A DNA stretch of 64,000 nucleotides from the NCBI RefSeq assembly GCF_022414535.1, contig NZ_JADWYM010000018.1, positions 1-64,000 of the forward strand. Reading direction: 5' to 3'. Origin of the DNA: Streptomyces sp. MUM 2J. GTDB taxonomy: Bacteria > Actinomycetota > Actinomycetes > Streptomycetales > Streptomycetaceae. The position numbers were made by a program, and so were the translations under genes. The notes beneath the pieces are model-generated. The model made no database searches. It saw nothing but the letters and a program-made list of their open reading frames with translations, and was not told the DNA's origin. Positions 35,936-45,645 of the stretch are shown here, piece by piece (positions within the stretch are counted from its first letter, which is position 1; each line of letters opens with the position of its first letter).

Positions 35936-36012
35936 ACTGCCTGACCTGCCAGCTCTTGGACCTGAGGACGTGATTTCGGCCTCTTTCGTCGACTCCGACA
36001 AATAGGGCGTAG
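35936..36012 (-). promoter_or_regulatory. Leader of the small CRISPR array
   Basis: On the minus strand this region contains GAGTCGACGAAAG (at 35995-35983), exactly 47 nt before the first repeat, and GCAGGTCA plus AGT next to the repeat. The big array's leader has the same elements at the same distances. About 150 further bases to cas3 are AT-richer and should hold the divergent promoters of array and cas operon. Confidence 0.65.
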
Positions 36013-36156
36013 GGTGTGTTTGGCCCCCGCTGCTGCGTGTCGGTGGGGTGCGGGCAAGCAGGTCATCTTAAGCCTTGAGGCTGTCGTCTTCCTGTCGACG
36101 TTTCTGTTTTGCTCATTCTGGTGTACTCAACTGGCGTTTGCCTGTATCAAACCTTC

Positions 36157-39081
36157 ATGAGCAACGGGGAGAGTGCCCGTCACGGCATGCTGGGCCGGCT
36201 CGGGGGAGCGGCGCGGTCAGTGTGGGCGAAGCATGACCGTGACTCCGATGGCTGGTTGCCATTGTGGCGGCACATGGAGGACAGCGCTGCGGTGGCCGGG
36301 CTGTTGTGGGACCGGTGGATGCCTGTGGGGGTGCGGAAGCTGATGGCCAAGGCGCTGCCGCGCGGTGAGTCTGATGCCCGCGCGCTCGCCGTATGGCTCG
36401 CCGGAGTCCACGACATCGGCAAAGCAACCCCTGCGTTCGCCTGTCAGGTCGATCAGCTGGCCGACGCGATGCGTGACCGAGGGCTGGAGATGCGCTCGGC
36501 GCGGGCGATGGGGCCAGACCGCCGCGTCGCGCCGCACGGTCTGGCGGGGCAGGTGCTACTGGGGGAGTGGCTGGAGGAAGCGCACGGGTGGGCGTCCGCC
36601 TGGACCGGACAGTTCACGGTCGCTGTGGGTGGGCACCATGGTGCGCCGCCCGAACACGGGCAGATCAAGACCATCTACGAACATGAGGAGTTGCTGCGTA
36701 CTCCGGGTCCGAGCAATCCACTGTGGCGGCAGGTGCAGACCGAGCTGCTCGACGCCTGCGCAGAACGTTTCGGTGTGAGGGAACGGCTGGGCCCGTGGCG
36801 GACGGTGAAGCTACCGCAGCCGGTGCAGGTGCTGCTCACCGCGCTGGTCATCGTCTCTGACTGGATCGCGAGCAATCCGGATCTCTTCCCGTACTTTCCC
36901 GACGGTACATCCCGCAGTGCCCAGGAGCGTCTTGCCGCGGCCTGGAGCGGACTGGACCTGCCGGAGCCCTGGCGGGCCGAAGAGCCGGTACACAGTGCCC
37001 AGGAGTTGTTCGCCTCCCGGTTCGCACTGCCTGCGGGGGCGACGGTGCGCCCGGTCCAGGTGGCGGCGGTGGAGTTGGCCAGGGAACTGCAGGCGCCTGG
37101 TCTGATGATCGTCGAGGCGCCGATGGGCGAGGGCAAGACGGAGGCGGCGCTTGCCGTGGCCGAGATCTTCGCGGCACGTTCGGGCGCGGGAGGAGTGTTC
37201 TTCGCACTGCCCACCATGGCCACCGGTAATGCCATGTTCCCTCGCCTGCTCGACTGGCTGGACAGGCTGCCGGGGGTGGCCGGCTCACGCCACTCCGTGC
37301 ACCTGGCCCATTCCAAGGCGGCCCTCAACGAGGACTTCGCCGGGCTGATGGCCCGCGCAGGACGGGTTGCGGCCGTCGATGTGGATGGGCCGGTGCCCTC
37401 GTCCCGGCAGGAGCCGAGCCACCAGAGGTATGCGGGTGCCGAACTGGTGGCGCATGCCTGGCTGCGTGGCCGCAAGAGGGCCATGCTGGCCTCATTCGTC
37501 GTGGGCACCATCGACCAGTTACTGTTCGCCGGGCTGAAAAGCCGGCACCTGGCGCTGCGGCACCTGGCCGTGGCCGGGAAGGTCGTCGTCATCGACGAGG
37601 TGCACGCCTATGACACGTACATGAGCGTGTACCTGGACCGGGTGCTGTCCTGGCTGGGTGCGTACCGGGTTCCGGTGGTGGTGCTGTCCGCGACCCTACC
37701 CGCTTCACGGAGAGGTGACCTGGTCGAGGCGTACGCGGGCCGGGCCGATGCGGTCGCCGCCGAGCCGGCGGCCGCGCCGGACGCGTACCCGCTACTGACG
37801 GCCGTTGCTCCGGTCGGCGTTCCACTGGTCCGCCACCCGCAGGCATCGGCCCGGTCGACCACGGTACAGGTGGAGCGTCTCGCCGACGATGTGGGCGCCC
37901 TCGTCGGGCGGCTGGAGAACGAACTGGCCGATGGCGGGTGCGCCTTGGTGATACGGAACACCGTCAAGCGGGTGCTGGAGACGGCTCGTGCCCTACGCGA
38001 CGCGTTCGGCGCCGAGCACGTGACCGTCGCCCATTCGTGCTTCGTCGACCTTGACAGAGCGGACAAGGACCGCACACTGCTGCGACTCTTCGGACCCCCG
38101 AAGCAGCCGGGCGACAGGCCCGGGGGCCGGCACATCGTGGTGGCCAGTCAGGTCGCCGAGCAGTCCCTGGACGTCGACTTCGACCTGCTGGTCAGCGACC
38201 TGTGTCCCGTCGATCTACTCCTGCAGCGCATGGGCCGCCTGCACCGCCACCGGCGCGGGTACGCCCAGAACGGGCGCCCCGAGCGCCTACGGAACGCACG
38301 CTGCCTGCTGACGGGAACCGACTGGACTGCGGACGTGCCGGCCCCGGTGCGAGGGTCGGTCGCCGTGTACGGGCTGCACGCCCTGCTGAGGTCGGCAGCC
38401 GTGCTTCTTCCCCACCTTGACGGCGAGTCCGGGCTACCGGTCAAGCTCCCGGCGGACATCAGCCCTCTCGTGCAGAGCGCGTACGGGCAGAGGCCGATGG
38501 GCCCGGCCCACTGGCAGGGCGCCCTGCAGCAAGCTCTCGAGCAGTTCGAGCGGCACCGCTACGACCAGGCCGAGCGCGCTGCCGTGTTCCGCCTGGGGAA
38601 TGTCGGAAAACCGGGACGGCCGTTGTTCGGCTGGGTCGCCGCCGGCGTGGGAGACACGGACGACACTCCCACCGGGCGTGCCCAGGTGCGGGATAGTCGG
38701 GACAGCCTGGAAGTTGTCGTCGTGCAGCGGCGCGGCGACGGAAGCCTCGCCACCCTGCCGTGGCTCAAGCCCGACAGCAAGCAGCGGCAGCGCGGGGGTA
38801 TCGAGCTGCCCCAGGACGCGACACCGACACGGTTCGCGGCCCGTACGGCCGCGAGCTGCGGACTGCGGCTCCCGCTGCAGTTCTCCGGCGAGACCATGGA
38901 CCGGGCCATCGACGAGCTGGAACGGCTGTATCTGCCCAGCTGGCAGGGCAAGGACAGCCCTTGGCTGTCCGACCAGCTCATTCTCACCCTCGACGAGGAC
39001 TGTCACACCCACCTGGCAGGCTTCCTTCTCCGCTACAGCCCCAGCGACGGCCTTGAGGTGACCCGTGACGCCGACGACTGA
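36157..39081 (+). CDS. cas3: CRISPR helicase-nuclease Cas3 (type I-E)
   Basis: A 974-residue protein that unwinds and degrades DNA marked by Cascade. The N-terminal HD nuclease has WRHMEDS (His39), the HD pair at 85-86 in GVHDIGKA, and GGHHGAPP. The superfamily-2 helicase has Walker A MGEGKTEAA (Lys327), the DEVH box at 480-483, motif III SAT at 511-513 and a helicase C domain with QVAEQSLDVDFDLLVSD and QRMGRLHRH. Both nuclease and helicase look intact. The start is taken at ATG 36157 (MSNGESARHG), the frame being open further upstream to 36109. First gene of the operon; its end overlaps cas8e by 17 bases. Confidence 0.97.
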   Translation: MSNGESARHGMLGRLGGAARSVWAKHDRDSDGWLPLWRHMEDSAAVAGLLWDRWMPVGVRKLMAKALPRGESDARALAVWLAGVHDIGKATPAFACQVDQLADAMRDRGLEMRSARAMGPDRRVAPHGLAGQVLLGEWLEEAHGWASAWTGQFTVAVGGHHGAPPEHGQIKTIYEHEELLRTPGPSNPLWRQVQTELLDACAERFGVRERLGPWRTVKLPQPVQVLLTALVIVSDWIASNPDLFPYFPDGTSRSAQERLAAAWSGLDLPEPWRAEEPVHSAQELFASRFALPAGATVRPVQVAAVELARELQAPGLMIVEAPMGEGKTEAALAVAEIFAARSGAGGVFFALPTMATGNAMFPRLLDWLDRLPGVAGSRHSVHLAHSKAALNEDFAGLMARAGRVAAVDVDGPVPSSRQEPSHQRYAGAELVAHAWLRGRKRAMLASFVVGTIDQLLFAGLKSRHLALRHLAVAGKVVVIDEVHAYDTYMSVYLDRVLSWLGAYRVPVVVLSATLPASRRGDLVEAYAGRADAVAAEPAAAPDAYPLLTAVAPVGVPLVRHPQASARSTTVQVERLADDVGALVGRLENELADGGCALVIRNTVKRVLETARALRDAFGAEHVTVAHSCFVDLDRADKDRTLLRLFGPPKQPGDRPGGRHIVVASQVAEQSLDVDFDLLVSDLCPVDLLLQRMGRLHRHRRGYAQNGRPERLRNARCLLTGTDWTADVPAPVRGSVAVYGLHALLRSAAVLLPHLDGESGLPVKLPADISPLVQSAYGQRPMGPAHWQGALQQALEQFERHRYDQAERAAVFRLGNVGKPGRPLFGWVAAGVGDTDDTPTGRAQVRDSRDSLEVVVVQRRGDGSLATLPWLKPDSKQRQRGGIELPQDATPTRFAARTAASCGLRLPLQFSGETMDRAIDELERLYLPSWQGKDSPWLSDQLILTLDEDCHTHLAGFLLRYSPSDGLEVTRDADD

Positions 39082-40813
39082 ACTTGACAGTGCCGGGGCG
39101 GGCGAGGCGTCGTCCTTCGACCTGACATGCCGGCCGTGGATCGGTGTGCTGCGGCGCGACGGTTTCCAGGACGAGCTGTCGCTTCGCCAGCTCTTTGCTC
39201 AGGCCGGCGAACTGCGGTGCGTCGTGAGCGAACTGGCCACCCAGGAGTTCGCCCTGGTCCGTCTCCTCCTGGCCATCGTCCACGATGCCCTGGACGGTCC
39301 GGACGACATCGAGGCGTGGGCGGAGTTGTGGGAGGACCCCGACTGCTTCACCCCCGTCCAGGCATACCTGGACAAGCACCGCGACCGGTTCGACCTTCTC
39401 CATCCGCTCACCCCGTTCCTGCAGAGCGCCGGGCTGCGCACCGTGAAGGACGAGGTCTTCTCCCTCAACCGGATCGTGGCCGATGTGCCTGCCGGGGAGC
39501 GGTTCTTCAGCGCGCGGATGCCGGATGTGGACCGGCTGACCTTCGCAGAGGCCGCCCGCTGGGTCGTCCACGTGCATGCTTACGACACGTCCGGGATCAA
39601 GACCGGCATGGTAGGCGACGACCGGGTCAAGGGCGGCAAGGTGTACCCGTTGGGCACCGGCTGGGCGGGCGGGCTGGGCGGGATTTTCGTGGAGGGTGAC
39701 TCGCTGCGCGAGACCCTGCTGCTCAATCTGGTGGCGGCGGACACCGAAGGCATCGACTTCCCTGCCGATGACCGGCCGGCCTGGCGCCGTGAGCCCTGTC
39801 GGTCTGGCTCCGACGGACGTGGTGTGACCGGTCTGCGTGATCTGTACACCTGGCAGTCGCGGCGCGTACGCCTGCACCACGACGCGGACGCTGTGACTGG
39901 TGTCGTCCTCGGGTACGGAGATCCGCTCGCCTTTCGGAACATGCACCGTCGCGAGCCGATGACCCCGTGGCGGCGCAGCCCGGCGCAGGAGAAGAAACTG
40001 GGGCAGTCGCCTGTGTATCTGCCCCTTGAACATGATCCGGCTCGCTCTGCCTGGCGGGGCATCGCCGCGCTTGTCGCCGACCGGCTGGAGAACCAGGGCG
40101 GCGCTGAGGCCGCTGCACGGATCCGGCCGAGGATCCTCGAGTGGATCGCCTGTCTGGTGACCGAGGGCCTGGTGTCCCGGCATTTCCTTGTCCGTGCCCG
40201 GGTGGTGGGCGTGCGCTACGGGACCCAGCAGTCCGTGGTCGACGAGGTCGCCGATGACCGTCTGACGATGCCGGTCGTCCTGCTCCACCGGCAGGACCGT
40301 ACGTATGCCCGGCAGGCGATCGCCGGGGCCGAGGACGCCGACCGGGCCGTGCGGATCCTGGGAGACCTCGCGGCCGACCTGGCCCGGGCGACCGGGACCG
40401 AGCAGGAGGGGGCGCGGTCTGCGGCCCACGCCGGGGGATTCGACGCGCTGGAGCAGCCTTACCGTGACTGGCTGTCCGCGATGGCGCACGCCCCTGACCC
40501 CTTCGAGCACCGGCAGGCGTGGCACCGTCAGACGCGGCAGACGGTCGGCCGCCTCGGCGACCACCTCATCACCGCCGCGGGCGACGCGGCCTGGCAGGGG
40601 CGGACCTGCACCGACAACAAGGGCGGCACCTACTGGCTGAACGCGGGCCTGGCCGATCTGTGGTTCCGGGGGCGTCTGGCCCGGACACTCGGCGGCTTTG
40701 ACCCGCCGGGCTCCGGCGGCAGCGGCACAGGGCCCGCCCCTTCGACGGATAACGGTCCCATCGCTCCGCCGGAATCCGACCATGCCGTGACCGATCCGAA
40801 GGCGCATACATGA
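39065..40813 (+). CDS. cas8e: Cascade large subunit Cas8e (Cse1/CasA)
   Basis: A 582-residue protein starting at GTG 39065 inside the end of cas3. Cse1 features: the N-terminal FDLTCRPWIGVLRRDGFQDELSLRQLFAQAGELRCVV, the loop region FFSARMPDVDRLTFAEAARWVVHVHAYDTSGIKTGM, and a C-terminal helical bundle ending in a Ser/Gly/Pro-rich tail. Cas8e recognises the PAM and recruits Cas3. It is longer than the roughly 500 residues of the E. coli protein, mainly through the tail. The stop overlaps cse2 by 4 bases. Confidence 0.95.
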   Translation: MTPTTELDSAGAGEASSFDLTCRPWIGVLRRDGFQDELSLRQLFAQAGELRCVVSELATQEFALVRLLLAIVHDALDGPDDIEAWAELWEDPDCFTPVQAYLDKHRDRFDLLHPLTPFLQSAGLRTVKDEVFSLNRIVADVPAGERFFSARMPDVDRLTFAEAARWVVHVHAYDTSGIKTGMVGDDRVKGGKVYPLGTGWAGGLGGIFVEGDSLRETLLLNLVAADTEGIDFPADDRPAWRREPCRSGSDGRGVTGLRDLYTWQSRRVRLHHDADAVTGVVLGYGDPLAFRNMHRREPMTPWRRSPAQEKKLGQSPVYLPLEHDPARSAWRGIAALVADRLENQGGAEAAARIRPRILEWIACLVTEGLVSRHFLVRARVVGVRYGTQQSVVDEVADDRLTMPVVLLHRQDRTYARQAIAGAEDADRAVRILGDLAADLARATGTEQEGARSAAHAGGFDALEQPYRDWLSAMAHAPDPFEHRQAWHRQTRQTVGRLGDHLITAAGDAAWQGRTCTDNKGGTYWLNAGLADLWFRGRLARTLGGFDPPGSGGSGTGPAPSTDNGPIAPPESDHAVTDPKAHT

Positions 40814-41511
40814 CCATCCCGTCCCCGGCCCCGTCCCATTCCGTATCGGTTCTGCCTGCCGCAGTAATCCCGGTGCACCAGCGGGTCGCGCAGCTCACCG
40901 CCGCGCACATCGCCCCCTGGCAGGAGGGCTACCTCAAGGACCGGCCCCAGGCCGTGGCCGCTCTCGCCCGCCTGCGCCGCGGCGCGGGCCGTGAGGCGGG
41001 CGAGGCGCCCGACCTGTGGAACCTGATCGTCACCGACCCGCTCCACACGCCGGCCGAGGAGACGCGGCCGCTGAGCGAGCCGGAACTGGTCCGCGCCGAG
41101 AACGCGCTGCACGCGGCCGTCACTTTGTGGGCCTTCCACCAGCAGTCCCGCGGCGTGCCCATGCACCGCCGTCACAGCCGGGAGCGGCCGACCGGCCTGG
41201 GCGCGGCGGTCCGGCGCCTGATGCCGGTCGACGGCGTCGACGACCCCGTCCGCAAGCGCCTCGTCCGCGCGGGAACCGCCCCTGACCTGGTCACCCTCAC
41301 CCAGCGGCTGCGCGACCTCGTTGCCCTGCTGCGCCGCGAGGACATCCCGCTCGACTACGCCCTACTCGGCGGCCAGTTCTACCTCTGGCAGTGGCCCGAC
41401 GGCCCCGCCGCCGTCCGCCGTAGGTGGGGCCGCTCCTTCCACGAGCAGCGGCGAACCCGCGCCACCCCCGACGAGAACACCACCCCGCACACCGACAAGG
41501 ACGACTCGTGA
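40810..41511 (+). CDS. cse2: Cascade small subunit Cse2 (CasB)
   Basis: A 233-residue protein, all-helical in outline, with VAQLTAAHIAPWQEGYLKDRPQAVAALARLRRGAGREAGEAPDLWNLI at the N-terminus and PLDYALLGGQFYLWQ-like IPLDYALLGGQFYLWQWPDG near the C-terminus, both typical of Cse2. Two copies stabilise the R-loop in Cascade. The gene begins within an ATGA overlap with cas8e and shares its stop with the GTG start of cas7e. Confidence 0.94.
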   Translation: MTIPSPAPSHSVSVLPAAVIPVHQRVAQLTAAHIAPWQEGYLKDRPQAVAALARLRRGAGREAGEAPDLWNLIVTDPLHTPAEETRPLSEPELVRAENALHAAVTLWAFHQQSRGVPMHRRHSRERPTGLGAAVRRLMPVDGVDDPVRKRLVRAGTAPDLVTLTQRLRDLVALLRREDIPLDYALLGGQFYLWQWPDGPAAVRRRWGRSFHEQRRTRATPDENTTPHTDKDDS

Positions 41512-42704
41512 ACCGCATCTTCCTGGACGTGCACGCCCTGCAGACCGTCCCGCCGAGCAACCTCAACCGGGACGACACGGGCGCTCCCAAGACGGCAGTC
41601 TACGGCGGAGTCCCCCGCGCCCGGGTCTCCAGCCAGGCATGGAAGCGGGCCGTGCGCACCTACTTCAGGGACGAGCACCTGCTCGACCCCGGTGAGCTGG
41701 GTGTGCGGACCAAGAAGGTGGTGGAGCTACTGGCGGACCGGATCACCGCGTTCGCCCCGGCCGTCGAGCGCGCGACGGCGCTCAGCCTCGCCGACGAAAC
41801 GGTCAAGGCCGCAGGCTTCAAGACCGAGGTCCCCAAACGCAAGGCCGACCAGGCGAAGAAGGACGGCAGCCTCACCCCCGTCCCCGAGAGCAAGTACCTG
41901 CTCTTCCTCAGCTCCCGGCAGCTCGACGGCCTGGCCCGCCTCGCCCTCGAAGGAGCCGTCGACATCACGGCATTCCTGAAGACCAAGGAGAACAAGGCCC
42001 GCGCCAAGGAACTCGCGGACACCCGCCACTCCGTGGACATCGCCCTCTTCGGCCGCATGGTCGCCGACGTCGCCGACATCAACGTCGACGCCGCCGTGCA
42101 GGTCGCGCACGCCCTCAGCGTCCACCGGGTCGATACCGAATCCGACTACTACACCGCTGTCGACGACAAGAACACCGACGAGGAGACAGGCGCCGGAATG
42201 ATCGGCACCGTCGACTTCAACTCCGCGACCCTCTACCGCTACGCCGCCCTCGGCGTGCACCAGCTCGCGGCCAACCTCGGCCAGGGCCTGCGCGAGGACG
42301 AACCGCGTACCGAGCCGGTACGCCGCGCCGTCGAGGCGTTCGTGCACGCCTTCGCCGCATCCCTTCCCACCGGGAAGATCAACACCTTCGGTCACCACAC
42401 CGAGCCCGACGCCGTGATCGTCAAACTCCGCACCACCCGGCCGATCAGCTACGTCGCCGCCTTCGAGGACCCTGTCCGCAGCGACGGCGGCGGACACCTG
42501 CGCGAAGCAGCCGACCGGCTCGCCGCCTATGCCAGCGACGTCGAGCGTGCCTACGGAGACCCCGACACCACCCTCACCTGGGTCCTACGCGTCGGCCCTG
42601 CCACGCAGAGACTTGCCGAACTCGGCACTGAGAGCGACGCGCTGCGCGAACTCGTCGCCGCTGTCGGCCAGGCCGTCGCGGAACACCTGGAGAAGCCCGC
42701 ATGA
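41508..42704 (+). CDS. cas7e: Cascade backbone subunit Cas7e (Cse4/CasC)
   Basis: A 398-residue RAMP protein starting at GTG 41508. The start IFLDVHALQTVPPSNLNRDDTGAPKTAVYGGVPRARVSSQAWKRA is the Cas7e signature for binding crRNA, and DIALFGRMVADVADINVDAAVQVAHALSVHRV and GMIGTVDFNSATLYRYAAL are further conserved blocks. Six copies form the Cascade backbone along the 32-nt spacer. It is coupled to its neighbours by 4-base overlaps on both sides. Confidence 0.96.
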   Translation: MNRIFLDVHALQTVPPSNLNRDDTGAPKTAVYGGVPRARVSSQAWKRAVRTYFRDEHLLDPGELGVRTKKVVELLADRITAFAPAVERATALSLADETVKAAGFKTEVPKRKADQAKKDGSLTPVPESKYLLFLSSRQLDGLARLALEGAVDITAFLKTKENKARAKELADTRHSVDIALFGRMVADVADINVDAAVQVAHALSVHRVDTESDYYTAVDDKNTDEETGAGMIGTVDFNSATLYRYAALGVHQLAANLGQGLREDEPRTEPVRRAVEAFVHAFAASLPTGKINTFGHHTEPDAVIVKLRTTRPISYVAAFEDPVRSDGGGHLREAADRLAAYASDVERAYGDPDTTLTWVLRVGPATQRLAELGTESDALRELVAAVGQAVAEHLEKPA

Positions 42705-43441
42705 CCGGCACCAGCGTGCTCGCCCTTCGCCTGGCCGGCCCTCTGCAGTCCTGGGGAGCCTCCTCCCGCTTCACCCGCCGCACCACCGAATCGGCGCCCA
42801 CGAAGAGCGGAGTCGTCGGCCTGCTCGCCGCGGCGGCCGGCATCGAACGCGGCGACGACGCGCGCCTGGCCCCCTTGGCACAACTCAGATTCGGTGTCCG
42901 CATCGACCAGCCCGGCACCCGCATACGAGACTTCCACACCGCCCACCACGGCGTCACCGGCACCTCCATGCCGCTGTCCGAGCGGTTCTACCTCGCCGAC
43001 GCCGTCTTCCTCGCCGCCGTAGAGGGCGACCACACCCTGCTCACGGGCCTGCACGACGCCCTGCGTGCCCCGGCCTACCCGCCCTGCCTCGGACGGCGCT
43101 CCTGCCCGCCCTCCGAGCCGGTCGACCTCGGACTGCATCAGGACGCCCGCCTGCAAGACGTACTGGAGAGCACGTCCTGGCAGGCCTCCGCCTGGTACCG
43201 CAGGCGACGCCCGGCCCCGAAGACCCTGACCGTGCTGCGTGAGCCCGACGCCGACGAGTCCGCACAGACGGCCGACGTCCTGCGCGACCAGCCGATCAGC
43301 TACAACGCCGCACGCCGCCAGCACGCACTGCGCAGTGTCGTCACCCACCCCGTGACCACCCCGGTCCCTGCCGGGGGCGGCCCGCAGGGCGTGCACGAAC
43401 CGTTCGCCGCCCTGGATGCCCTGGAGGACGAGAACGCCTGA
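42701..43441 (+). CDS. cas5e: Cascade subunit Cas5e (CasD)
   Basis: A 246-residue RAMP protein. LALRLAGPLQSWGASSRFTRRTTESAPTKSGVVGLLAAAAGIERGD is the Cas5e signature opening, and FHTAHHG and RFYLADAVFLAAVEGD follow the family. Cas5e caps the crRNA 5' handle. Coupled by a 4-base overlap to cas7e and by a 1-base overlap to cas6e. Confidence 0.95.
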   Translation: MTGTSVLALRLAGPLQSWGASSRFTRRTTESAPTKSGVVGLLAAAAGIERGDDARLAPLAQLRFGVRIDQPGTRIRDFHTAHHGVTGTSMPLSERFYLADAVFLAAVEGDHTLLTGLHDALRAPAYPPCLGRRSCPPSEPVDLGLHQDARLQDVLESTSWQASAWYRRRRPAPKTLTVLREPDADESAQTADVLRDQPISYNAARRQHALRSVVTHPVTTPVPAGGGPQGVHEPFAALDALEDENA

Positions 43442-44229
43442 TGTTCATCTCCCGCTTTCGCGTCAACACGGCCCGGCCCGGCGCCCGCCGCCTCCTGTCC
43501 TCGCCCCAGGCCATGCACGCGGCCGTCATGTCGTCGTTCCCTCACATCCTGCCCTCCGACAGCCCGGCACCGGGTGCACCGCGAGTGCTGTGGCGACTGG
43601 ACCAAGGGGCCCGTGCAGAGGTCCTGCTGTACATCGTCAGCCCCGACCACCCAGACCTGACCCACATGGTCGAACAGGCCGGATGGCCAGCCGTCGTCGG
43701 CCCCGGGAACCCCGGCTGGCAGACCCGGCCCTACGCCCCGCTCCTCGACCGGCTGACCGCCGGCGACCACTGGGCATTCCGCCTGACCGCCAACCCCGTG
43801 CACACCATCCGCCGCAAAGAGGGGGAACCCCGCAAGATCACCGCTCACCTCACGCCCGTCCACCAGATGGGCTGGCTGCTCGACGACGAACGCCAAGAAC
43901 GTCTGGGCTTCCGCGTCTGCGAGAAGCCGTCCCACCGGCGCCTCCTGCCCGAGGGCACCACCCACCACCAGCGGCCCCACCCCGGCGACCGATACGAACT
44001 GTCCGTACGGGACACACGCTCCCTCTCCTTCGGTAAATCCCCCGGCGTCAACGGCCGCACAGACAAGCCGGTCACGGTCGTCGCCGTCACGTTCGAAGGA
44101 CGGCTGGAGGCCACCGACCCGGACGCCCTCCGCCGCACTCTCACCCAGGGCATCGGCCGCGCCCGAGCGTACGGGTGCGGCCTCCTCACGCTGGCCCCCA
44201 TCACCCAACCCGCCCGGCAGACACCATGA
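43441..44229 (+). CDS. cas6e: crRNA-processing endonuclease Cas6e (Cse3/CasE)
   Basis: A 262-residue protein with two RAMP folds. The N-terminal half has FISRFRVNTARPGARRLLSSPQAMHAAVMSSFP, whose His in MHAAV matches the catalytic His26-type residue of Cas6e. The C-terminal glycine-rich loop is GIGRARAYGCGLLTLAP. It cuts at the base of each repeat hairpin, which here would leave the 8-nt handle ATGGTCCC on crRNAs of the large array. Its stop overlaps the cas1e start by 4 bases. Confidence 0.96.
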   Translation: MFISRFRVNTARPGARRLLSSPQAMHAAVMSSFPHILPSDSPAPGAPRVLWRLDQGARAEVLLYIVSPDHPDLTHMVEQAGWPAVVGPGNPGWQTRPYAPLLDRLTAGDHWAFRLTANPVHTIRRKEGEPRKITAHLTPVHQMGWLLDDERQERLGFRVCEKPSHRRLLPEGTTHHQRPHPGDRYELSVRDTRSLSFGKSPGVNGRTDKPVTVVAVTFEGRLEATDPDALRRTLTQGIGRARAYGCGLLTLAPITQPARQTP

Positions 44230-45194
44230 GCGCGGTCTCCAAGCGGTCAGCGCTCAGCCCGCGACAGCTCACCCGAAGCGACGAGCGCCTCTCCTTCATC
44301 TACCTGGAACGCTGCACGATCCATCGCGACGCCAACGCCATCACCGCCCAGGACGCCCAAGGCACCACCCACATCCCCTCCGCGACCATCGGCACCCTCC
44401 TCCTCGGCCCCGGAACACGCGTCACCCACCAGGCCATGAGCGTGCTGGGCGAGACCGGCGCAGCGGTCTGCTGGGTCGGTGAACATGGCGTGCGCTACTA
44501 CGCCTCGGGCCGCGCCCTCAGCCGCTCCTCCGCCCTTATGGAGGCCCAGGCCCGGCTGTGGTCCAGCCCCCGCAGCCGCCTCGCCGTGGCGCGCAAGATG
44601 TACCAGCTGCGCTTCCCGGACGAAGACCCGGCCGGTCTCACCCGGCACGAACTCCTCGGCCGCGAGGGCAGACGGGTCAAGGACTGCTACCGAGCCGAAG
44701 CCGCCCGAACCGGCGTCCCCTGGCGGGGCCGCCGCTACATCCCCGGCGACTTCACCAGCGGTGACGCCATCAACCAGGCCGTCACCGCCGCCGCGCAGTG
44801 CATGTACGGCATTGCCCACGCCGTCGTCACCTCTCTTGGATGCAGCCCGGCCCTCGGCTTCATCCACTCAGGTCACGAACTGTCCTTCGTCCTGGACGTA
44901 GCCGACCTCTACAAGACGGACATCGGCATCCCCCTCGCTTTCGATGTCGCCGCGCAGGACGAGGAGGACGTCGGCCCCCGCACCCGCCGCGCCCTGCGGG
45001 ACCGTATCAACGAAACCTCCCTGCTGAACGGCTGCGTCGACGACATCAAACGCCTCCTGCTGCCGGGGGCAACCGGATCCTCCGAATCCCGGGGAGACCG
45101 GGACGTCGTCACGCTCCAGAGCGACCACGACCACCAGGTCGCCTCCGGCGTGAACCACGACGGACCCGAGCACTACGGAGACGAACTCTGGTGA
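44226..45194 (+). CDS. cas1: CRISPR integrase Cas1e
   Basis: A 322-residue protein that with Cas2 inserts new spacers at the leader-repeat junction. The N-terminal part has DERLSFIYLERCTIHRDANAITA, the metal site Glu in LLGREGRRVKDCYR, and the C-terminal His and Asp in GFIHSGHELSFVLDVADLYK. All three are present, so the enzyme appears active. Coupled to cas2e by a 4-base overlap. Confidence 0.96.
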   Translation: MSAVSKRSALSPRQLTRSDERLSFIYLERCTIHRDANAITAQDAQGTTHIPSATIGTLLLGPGTRVTHQAMSVLGETGAAVCWVGEHGVRYYASGRALSRSSALMEAQARLWSSPRSRLAVARKMYQLRFPDEDPAGLTRHELLGREGRRVKDCYRAEAARTGVPWRGRRYIPGDFTSGDAINQAVTAAAQCMYGIAHAVVTSLGCSPALGFIHSGHELSFVLDVADLYKTDIGIPLAFDVAAQDEEDVGPRTRRALRDRINETSLLNGCVDDIKRLLLPGATGSSESRGDRDVVTLQSDHDHQVASGVNHDGPEHYGDELW

Positions 45195-45553
45195 CCGTCA
45201 TCGTCCTCACCAACTGCCCGGCCGGCCTGCGCGGCTTCCTCACGCGCTGGTTGCTGGAAGTCTCCGCAGGCGTATTCGTGGGCAATCCCTCGGCCCGCAT
45301 CCGCGACCTGCTCTGGGAAGAGGTCCAGCAATACGCGGACCAAGGCCGCGCCCTGTTGGCCCACACCTCGAACAACGAACAGGGCTACACCTTCCACACC
45401 CACGACCACGCCTGGCATCCGGTTGACCACGAGGGACTCACGCTGATCCGTCGCCCCGATCCAAGAACATCCGCTCCCGCACCGACCCCCCAGAACGGCC
45501 TACCACCTGGATGGAGCAGAGCCGCCAAACGGCGACGCTTCGGGAGGGGCTAA
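45191..45553 (+). CDS. cas2: CRISPR adaptation protein Cas2e
   Basis: A 120-residue protein starting at GTG 45191 inside the cas1 stop. VTVIVLTNCPAGLRGFLTRWLLEVSAGVFVGNPSARIRDLLWEEV is the Cas2e signature, and TSNNEQGYTFHTHDHAWHPVDHEGLTLIRR closes the fold. A basic tail ending RAAKRRRFGRG follows. Cas2e is the structural core of the Cas1-Cas2 integrase. The first repeat lies only 92 bases after its stop. Confidence 0.96.
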   Translation: MTVIVLTNCPAGLRGFLTRWLLEVSAGVFVGNPSARIRDLLWEEVQQYADQGRALLAHTSNNEQGYTFHTHDHAWHPVDHEGLTLIRRPDPRTSAPAPTPQNGLPPGWSRAAKRRRFGRG

Positions 45554-45645
45554 TGCGCGTCGAGTTCTCTATATCCCATTTAGCCGAATCGGCGAAAGTG
45601 CTTGGAAACCGACTCCGGAGCCGGTAAAGCCGCAGGTCATCGAGT
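45554..45645 (+). promoter_or_regulatory. Leader of the large CRISPR array
   Basis: A 92-base, relatively AT-rich region between cas2 and the first repeat. It contains GAATCGGCGAAAG (45586-45598), 47 nt before the repeat, and GCAGGTCA with AGT immediately before it; the upstream CTATATCCCATTT is also partly shared with the small array's leader. It should contain the array promoter and the site recognised during spacer integration. Confidence 0.75.
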